From Catonia carolina (taxonomy: Eukaryota > Arthropoda > Insecta > Hemiptera > Achilidae): DNA of 64,000 nt. The notes beneath the pieces were generated by a model. It made no database searches, had not been told where the DNA came from, and saw only the letters and a list, made by a program, of their open reading frames with translations. Shown here one piece after another: positions 36,456-64,000 of this stretch; position 1 is the stretch's first letter, and every line of letters begins with the position of its first letter. The DNA lies in contig JAQMRL010000007.1 of NCBI GenBank assembly GCA_035578175.1, positions 49,238,727 through 49,302,726 of the forward strand, read 5' to 3'. Made by a program: the position numbers and the translations under genes.

Positions 36456-36780
36456 AGTGTTAACTCCAATTTTCGCAAAATTGAGTTAAAGCTGCCTTTA
36501 AAATCAGAAAGAAATGCTCTAATGCTTCAATTTCGTAGTTAATGTGCAAGATTTTTGTAAAATCACTATTGAATGTGTTTTGCTGATAGTTCTTAAATTT
36601 TTCTTGAAAAGTTTGTTGTATTTGGTGTTTTATTCATCTGATATTAAACAGTATTGAGTAAATTTTAAAATTATTTCAAATGTTGTGTTTAAAATGCTGT
36701 TTATTTATAAAAGTAGCGTTATCACTAGGTATTTACTACAGTTTTTTAAAAAAAGATCTTGTTACATTGGAGTTAACACT
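36456..36780. mobile_element. Small inverted-repeat element
   Basis: AGTGTTAACTCCAA at 36456-36469 and its exact inverse at 36767-36780 enclose ~300 AT-rich bases. The ends resemble those of 57823-58046, so the two may be one MITE family. Confidence 0.45.
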
Positions 36781-37045
36781 AATGTAGAACATAAAACAGT
36801 GACAAAACACAGAAGTGGTTAACGTGCTAGGTCCTGTTTATGTGGGAAGAAGACGTATAGAAGTTGACAAAGTTATAAAATAATAAATCTGTAGATAAGA
36901 AGTATTAGTGTAGAAACTGAGTGTAAATTTCAAGTTTCTAACAACTACTGAAATTTTATTACAATAATGAAAAGAAAATATTGCTACTTTTTGGCTCTTC
37001 TGGAAAATCACCAAAATGGAGTTAAAACCTTTTACTTCTTAGGTA

Positions 37046-37165
37046 CAGATATATAGGGAAGGAAATAATTGGTTTCATGATGATTTTTCATTGAAAGTAT
37101 ATGTTTTTAGGCCTCATGAATCCAAAACCATGTTTTTACCAATTGGTATATGATCTGAAATGAAT
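37046..37165 (-). mobile_element. Family A repeat, short left-over
   Basis: ATATATAGGGAAGG, GGCCTCATGAATCCAAAACC and ATGTTTTTACCAATTGG match the outer ~120 bases of the family in reverse. Confidence 0.45.
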
Positions 37166-38023
37166 GGAACAGAAAAGACTTTCTAAAAACAGCTGAAGGG
37201 AGTGAGTTCCTGGAATATAAAATTCATTTGCCCAAGTCTTAGTTTACACGTCTTCCTCAGTAGCCAACTTGAAATCCTCTCATAGAATTATTTTCGTTCT
37301 GACCTCTCACTAACATTAGAAATCCTGTTATTTTACTTTATTAAAATCCTTCCCAGGTTAACAGGATGTCCAGATAAGAGGGATATGGATTAGCGGAATG
37401 CAACTGATTTTCAAGAAATATGTATGCCATAAATCCATGCACATTCTTACGTTCAAAGAAATTAAATAAAAAAACAAGTCACTAGATATTATAATTTATT
37501 ATGCTCGTGTGAATTTACATAACTATAATCTTAACCTATAGATGACAAATGCATCTTCACTTAAATAAACAAATTATTTTAATAAACTTTGAGAAATCAC
37601 TTTTTACAATAAACTGCCTCCCTCACACAACATACCTGGTAGACCGACCACATTTCATATTATCTAATAATTGTTTGTCCTTTGATTAAGGTCTACCAAG
37701 GTAGGGTTCTAATTACGTTACTATCCATATGTATCAATTAACGATATATAACACAGCAGTGGCATAGTTATCGGTGGGAAATTTTGGAAAAACTCCAAAA
37801 ATATTTATTTGAAGAATGCCAACTGAATTTAACAAATGAGATTTGGCTAAAAATAGTTTATAAACCCTTTGAAAATTCAGGATAACTATACCATTGTAAC
37901 ACAGACACTTTCACATTCACTACACAGAAAACAAATATTAACTCATCAGACTGGAAAAATATATTTTCATAACCCTTATAATCCAATCATGTAGGATTTA
38001 TTATTTACTGCGATTCTAGCGTA

Positions 38024-38592
38024 CAGTAAAACCTCGTTGGACTTTGACTGAAAAATGAGAACTCATTACAAATATCTAAAACATTAACATTATCAAAAAT
38101 ACAATATTCATGAGTCAAAGTTAATTACAAATTTAGCCTAAATAGGTTCGAATGGAAATTAAAAAATGTATGCAACTAACTGAATTTAAAATTTTCAAAA
38201 AAATACATTTACAAGAGTAAAAATTTTGACAACTATGTTTTAAATGTTTTTTTACCTAATTTTTTTTAAAAGTATTTCAGATTTTCACTTTATACTTGAT
38301 GTATATATTTTTTTCTGATATGATTTATAATTTCTTCTAAATATTAGCTGTATTGCTGAATAACATTAAAAAATCTAATATTATTTATTTCAAACCAAAA
38401 TATTTTTGCAACTAGAAATGGATTATTAAAAAGCTTTTAGAAAGTTCTTTATAACCACGCTAAATAGTTTAACAAAAACCTTGGAAAATTAAAATACTCT
38501 ACTTCTTTAAATTAGTAAAGATGAATTTTAGTCTTGACCAACAAGTTGGCTGAATCCAAAACAGCAGCACTTAGTTCCACAAGGTTTTACTG
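38024..38592. mobile_element. MITE in the protease 3' flank
   Basis: Ends CAGTAAAACCTCGTTGG and CCACAAGGTTTTACTG are inverted, flanked by TA at 38022-38023 and 38593-38594. It belongs with the MITE at 9630 by its ends. It starts about 110 bases past the protease stop. Confidence 0.75.
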
Positions 38593-38702
38593 TATTCACT
38601 TATCACATTTATCGATATTCATTGCGAAGCACAAGTATTTTGTTTAGCCAAGACTTTGTCACAAAAGTATCACAACTTGCAGCAATGTTAAGATTATGTA
38701 TT

Positions 38703-59428
<20,726 letters not shown>

Positions 59429-60360
59429 CTGCAAGCAGAAATAAAGAAGAATTGAAAGCAACAATGTTAGGAATTGTTGGCATGTTATGACCTATAATCG
59501 GCATCAGAAACAAGCCGAAAATTTCCCATAAACTTATACTTAGTCGTTTTGAAAGATTCAGATATAAATAATTCTTTTTTAATTAAAAAAATGATAATAA
59601 AAGTAACCGCTACTTTTGTATCATTATGCTCACAGACTATAAATGACAAAAAATATAACCATTTCAGCGTTCAATGTTCGACAATAACGAGGGTTATCAC
59701 CGCTAGAAACGTGTCTATTTTTTTATTCGTCCAAGTGTAAGGTTGTAATGAAACTGGAAGATTTAAACAAATCAATGGACAAACTGATGGTAGAATAAAA
59801 TTGTAATGATGATGTGGGGGTGGGCAGGGGAGGGGAAAATCGCAAGGTCAGACTACTCCTGCCGGTGGATGCCCTTGCTGTTGTAATGTAGGCCTACACA
59901 CATGTACCTCGTTATCAGCACTCTAGATACGCGCGCGGTTTACTAACAAACTTTTAATCTACTGGTATCTCGTTAACCTTTCCAGATCGCCCATCAAAGA
60001 ATTATCTTCCTCCACCGAGAACAAGGAAGAATTGACTCTATTTCCGGTTTGTATGGATTGAAACCCAGAACCTATTTTTGTTATCAGTTTACAACTGATT
60101 TACTGTTTTACTGATGAAGTTCAGTTAAGTCCTGGTTTATTGTTTACGTTGCGTAATAGTAGATCTGTACACGGAATCTACTTCCGTAAAAACTAACTTG
60201 TTAAGCTAAGAGGCTTCGTCCATAATTCGGTTCGCTCAACCAAAATTTGGCCTTTAACCAGTTCGTTCCATTTGTGGTTTTTAATAAAAACCTGAACTGT
60301 GTTAATTTATAAAATATTAAGAATCAGAGTAGTTTAAATAATATATTTTTAATTTCTACA

Positions 60361-60482
60361 GCCCTTTATAGGGAAGGAAGTATTGCCTTCATGTCGATTT
60401 TCGAAATCGAATTTTCACCGGATATACAAGTTTTCAGGCCATCGAATCCAAAAAAACATGTTTTTAGCCATTGGTGTATTTC

Positions 60483-60514
<32 letters not shown>

Positions 60515-61313
60515 GGTGTGTGTGTGTGTGCGTGTGTGTGTGTTTATGAACAAAACATCAGAACTGAATAACATAATTATGAGGTTGAAACTTGAGACTT
60601 AATTTAGCTACCACTACGGGGCCCGACACGAACACTTTCTTCAAAATCGTTCATCCGGAAGTAGTAATTTATTCATGCAATTTTTTGTTTATTACGATTT
60701 TTTTTTAAAATCATCTCATATACTAAATTTTTTATGCTCTAAAATATAAGGTATTTGCCAGGGTAAGTCTACTGAAATTCTTGAGGAGCATGTGCTCTCA
60801 TAGTAATAAATGTTTCATTTTTAAGATTGCAGCCTTAATATGCATTTTTGGGCAAAAGTATATAATTAAAGTTGTAGATCATTAACAAATTTACAACTTT
60901 TATTTCACGAACTTTATTTTGCAACGCTTAATTTAGCGTCAATTAGTGATTTCCTGTAGGCTAATTAGCTCATCAAAATCGGTAAAAAATGGGATTTTTA
61001 AAGATTATGGCCTTAGTGCTTACTAAGGACTTACTAAGGACGACAAGAAAGTATATAATTAAAGTTGTAGTAAATTTAAAAAATCGACAAGTTTTAATTC
61101 AAGCATTTTGCTCTATAGAGAGTTTAGAGTCAATTAGTGATTTTCCTTATTTTTAAGTCCTACAGAGGTTAATTTTCAATTTGCGTCATTCACTCATCAT
61201 TAAAATTAAATTATGTTTTGCATTTTATTTTGTTTACAACATTGATTAAACATAGGTTATATTTTTTATTATTTACACTGGAAAATGGAAGTCGTGTGAG
61301 TGTTTCACGCCAG
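60361..61313 (-). mobile_element. Family A repeat right of the protease exons
   Basis: Starts in TATAGGGAAGGAAGTATTG (outermost bases lost) and ends GTTTCACGCCAG. A GT array with GGGTGGGTGG lies at about 60483-60542. Confidence 0.65.
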
Positions 61314-61980
61314 ATTTTTTTTTGAATATTTTTTTTAATCAATACGAAATCAGACCAAAGTTTAGATGAATTAAAATCTAGATTTTATGTTGTTTTTGTT
61401 CGGTGATTATGCTTAAGTATGACTTGATTTGTCTGTAGGTAAAGATGAAAATGACAGAACTTATTGGGAATCAAACTCGGGATCCTCGTCTGAATCATGG
61501 CTATTTACGAGCAATTTTAACTTCAATTTACACTAGGCCTAGAATGTCTTCGTTATTGAGGATCTGCGAAGTGGATAAATTGTTGTTCTGCAACCATTTG
61601 ACTGTGTCGTCTAAATAACAGTTTTCGATACTAGGTATTCATTTGAAAAATGTAGTTACGTGAAAATTGCAGTGATTTTCAGCGTCCGAATTGGATAAAA
61701 CAGCAGGAAAAGAACAAGAAGAATTTGTTTTATAACTTCCTTTTCATATAGATTTCCTTTACTCTCTTTTCTTTGATGTCGTAACTTGTTCCATTCCTTT
61801 TTTTAAGTTGTCTGTATCAAAAATGTTATTTTTCCCGTTATGGAATTTGAATTTTCGACGCTCCAGATTTTTGATGTCCGAATTATCGACGCTCTACTTT
61901 ATTACATTAATAAACAAAGGAACAAGGAATTGACTGTATAAAGTGGTTATTTTTTAAATGCTTGATATATAGTGTTGTTA

Positions 61981-62241
61981 TTTCAGTCTTATGCGCCTGA
62001 GTTTAGAGCGACCTTTGAAGATCAAACACCTGTCATGATGAAGGTCACTGAACTTGACCGTGCGATGCACACTCCCTGCCTGCGAATATTGTCATTTTGC
62101 TGTTATAAACAAGAGTTTGTCTCGTTCCTATCATTACGTTCGAATCAAGTTTCTTCTTCAGTGACGTATGCTCATTACAAACCGTATCTAAATAATCAAG
62201 AACAGATTTTTTGTCAAATGTTTACTTTTTATACGATTTGA
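61981..62241 (+). CDS. Possible terminal exon, unrecognised
   Basis: An open frame follows a good acceptor (GTTGTTATTTCAG) and runs about 85 codons to TGA at 62239-62241. An AATAAA follows at 62250-62255. Base composition is richer in G+C than the flanks, and the frame contains charged, Cys-containing sequence (LDRAMHTPCLRIL). No motif is recognised and no partner exon was found, so this is only a candidate. It would be antisense to the expected upstream part of the protease gene. Confidence 0.22.
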   Translation, partial: FQSYAPEFRATFEDQTPVMMKVTELDRAMHTPCLRILSFCCYKQEFVSFLSLRSNQVSSSVTYAHYKPYLNNQEQIFCQMFTFYTI

Positions 62242-62259
62242 AAATTCCAAATAAAGAAT

Positions 62260-64000
62260 GTTATTTTAAAGGATCCGGCTGATCTGCTATAAATTATATT
62301 ATTACTACTTCTGACATAAGCCTAGATATTTTTTGAAAATACCCATAGGACCTCTGTCAGACCTCCTAATTAGGTATCTTCACCAAACAAGAATTATGTA
62401 AATCTATCTAGATGCATATTTGAAACACGAAATTGACAGAACACAGATTCACCAAAATATTTTTTAATATTTGCTTCATTTCCTTGTATTTTAAGGAGTA
62501 ATTATATTCCCACAAGAAAAACTAAACAGCTGAACGTTTTGTAATACATTGTATTGGCATATTATAGAAGGGTATCATGGTGTAATGTCTTATGCCTATT
62601 TAACGTTCTGCAGGAACCTGTCATTTTAAAAAGAAGTATTGGCGTAAAATAATTGATTAGATTATGTTATAGTCATATAAGGTACTCGTTTAATATTATT
62701 GTCATTAATTTAATGAGTGCTGTTAAACTTTTGTTCTACATTTTTCATATTAGGTAAATTAATTTTACTTGTAAGACCACAATTCTTAAATTTGAGTCTT
62801 CAAACATTTTTCAAATGATTTTTAATAGAAATATAAAGGGAGAATTATCAAAAACTAAAATACAAAATTTAATATCCTATTAAGCTCACCAATTTGTTTC
62901 TAACTGGTTTTTCAAAAATGACAAATTTATTTTGCCTCCAGCCTAACCATACATTAAATGATCCAATATTTTATTTTAAAATATATTTTAATTTTGCACA
63001 TTGTGTTGTTTTCAAAAAATGTTCATAACCTCTTATTTTTAAGTCACAAAACCTTAAAAGACTTTTAAATTTTTAATAGATTACCTATAGATCTCCATGA
63101 AGAAAACCATTAAAAACTATCTTTAAACAACACTTTAAGTTGATCTAAAACTTAAGCTGTAAGTAATCTTTTAAATTTTAAATAAATATTTAAAAACTGG
63201 GAGCACAGAAGTTTTTAATGGTACAGTATACCTTAAAAATTGTAAATAGATAATTTTGTTACAGAAATTTTCTTTTTTCTAAATTATTCCTAGTTACTTT
63301 CAGAACAAGTAGGTATAGTTTTGTTTGTTATGTTACTTCTCAGTAACAATATAACAAAATAAAGATGTACTTAATAGGGTAAAATTATACATTTTTATGA
63401 AAATAATTGATTTTCCCATTAATTAACTTCTTACATGTCATGTAATGCTACAATGAAGATAAAATTTGATTGATGGTAGCTGGAGTCAACTATTTTTAGT
63501 AAAATTACCAAAATGATCATACTATGGTCATATACAACTACTTTTATTATATTTTCTATGTACAGTATATTAACAATAAACTTAATCATAAAACTTTCAG
63601 TACTTTTTAAAACAAAAAAAAATAATTTTGTTATTTCAAATCAGTATTTAAAAAAGCTTTTACAAACATAGAGCTAACTTATCACTTTATTATGACAATA
63701 ATTTGAATAAAATAGCTGTAGTAGATAATTAAGGTGTTTTTTTATAAATACATTATTTTCACACATCTTGTACTTTCCTGGATGGAGTACATATTTTTTA
63801 GATTTTGTTGTTCAAAAAATTCAATTTTGTATACATTGTCTATACTGTAATAAAGAACTCAATGCTTCTGTGAAACAGTATAAAAAAATGAAAAAAAGAA
63901 ACTTCTGTTATAATTTTAAAGTTCAGTTCATGCTACCTTGATATTTTCATTAAAAGATACTTTAGAAGAAGTTAATGAAAAATAAAACAATTTAATTCAT
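62260..64000. other. Unassigned AT-rich right end
   Basis: No coding exon was found on the minus strand for the upstream part of the protease. No repeats shared with the rest of the window. Confidence 0.5.

Overview
The window is AT-rich animal DNA, almost certainly from an insect. The evidence is spliced genes with long introns, an insect-type trypsin-like protease with Stubble/filzig-like sequence, the start of a gastrulation-defective (gd)-like protease, and many DNA transposons, SINEs and LINE fragments. A hemipteran-type source would fit the repeat content, but that is only an impression. No bacterial genes, operons, CRISPR arrays or intact viral genes are visible.

Three genes are supported. 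(1) At the left, on the minus strand, there is one exon (4194-4418) with a signal peptide and the first part of a gd-type N-terminal domain. The rest of that gene must lie further left, past a block of nested repeats. (2) At 34888-35217, on the plus strand, there is a 109-codon ORF behind a clean splice acceptor. It is unrecognised and carries two tandem RSxSxP motifs. (3) From 59428 down to 38703, on the minus strand, five exons spell a complete trypsin-like catalytic domain with intact His/Asp/Ser and a stop codon. Exons for its non-catalytic part are expected beyond the right edge. Genes 2 and 3 converge.

Layout: 1-5.5 kb is a nest (SINE-like family B, split by a ~1.2 kb palindrome, itself split by a family A element) next to the gd-like exon. 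5.8-8.2 kb holds a transposase DNA-binding fragment, a GC-rich ATG-free leader with a TATA box and two histone-type 3' stem-loops, LINE remains and an LTR-like block. 9-13 kb holds MITEs, SINEs and a 60-bp minisatellite. 13-20 kb is mostly unassigned, with an LTR-like block and a family B copy. 20-31 kb is dominated by family A copies, a run of family B copies and a ~313-bp tandem repeat. 31-38.6 kb holds a rearranged Tc1-like element, gene 2 and MITEs. 38.7-59.4 kb is the protease, whose introns contain a rearranged mariner, LINE pieces, SINEs, family A and B copies and a pair of hairpins. 59.4-64 kb is one family A copy, one possible terminal exon and otherwise AT-rich sequence.

The genes do not form a pathway that the window itself proves. 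Both proteases belong to families of secreted or membrane-anchored proteolytic enzymes of insects. The strongest novelties are structural: the palindrome nest, the histone-type stem-loops on an ATG-free leader, two TA-target transposons rebuilt with inverted 3' ends, the twin-RSxSxP small protein, and the abundant family A repeat that carries a microsatellite at a fixed internal position.
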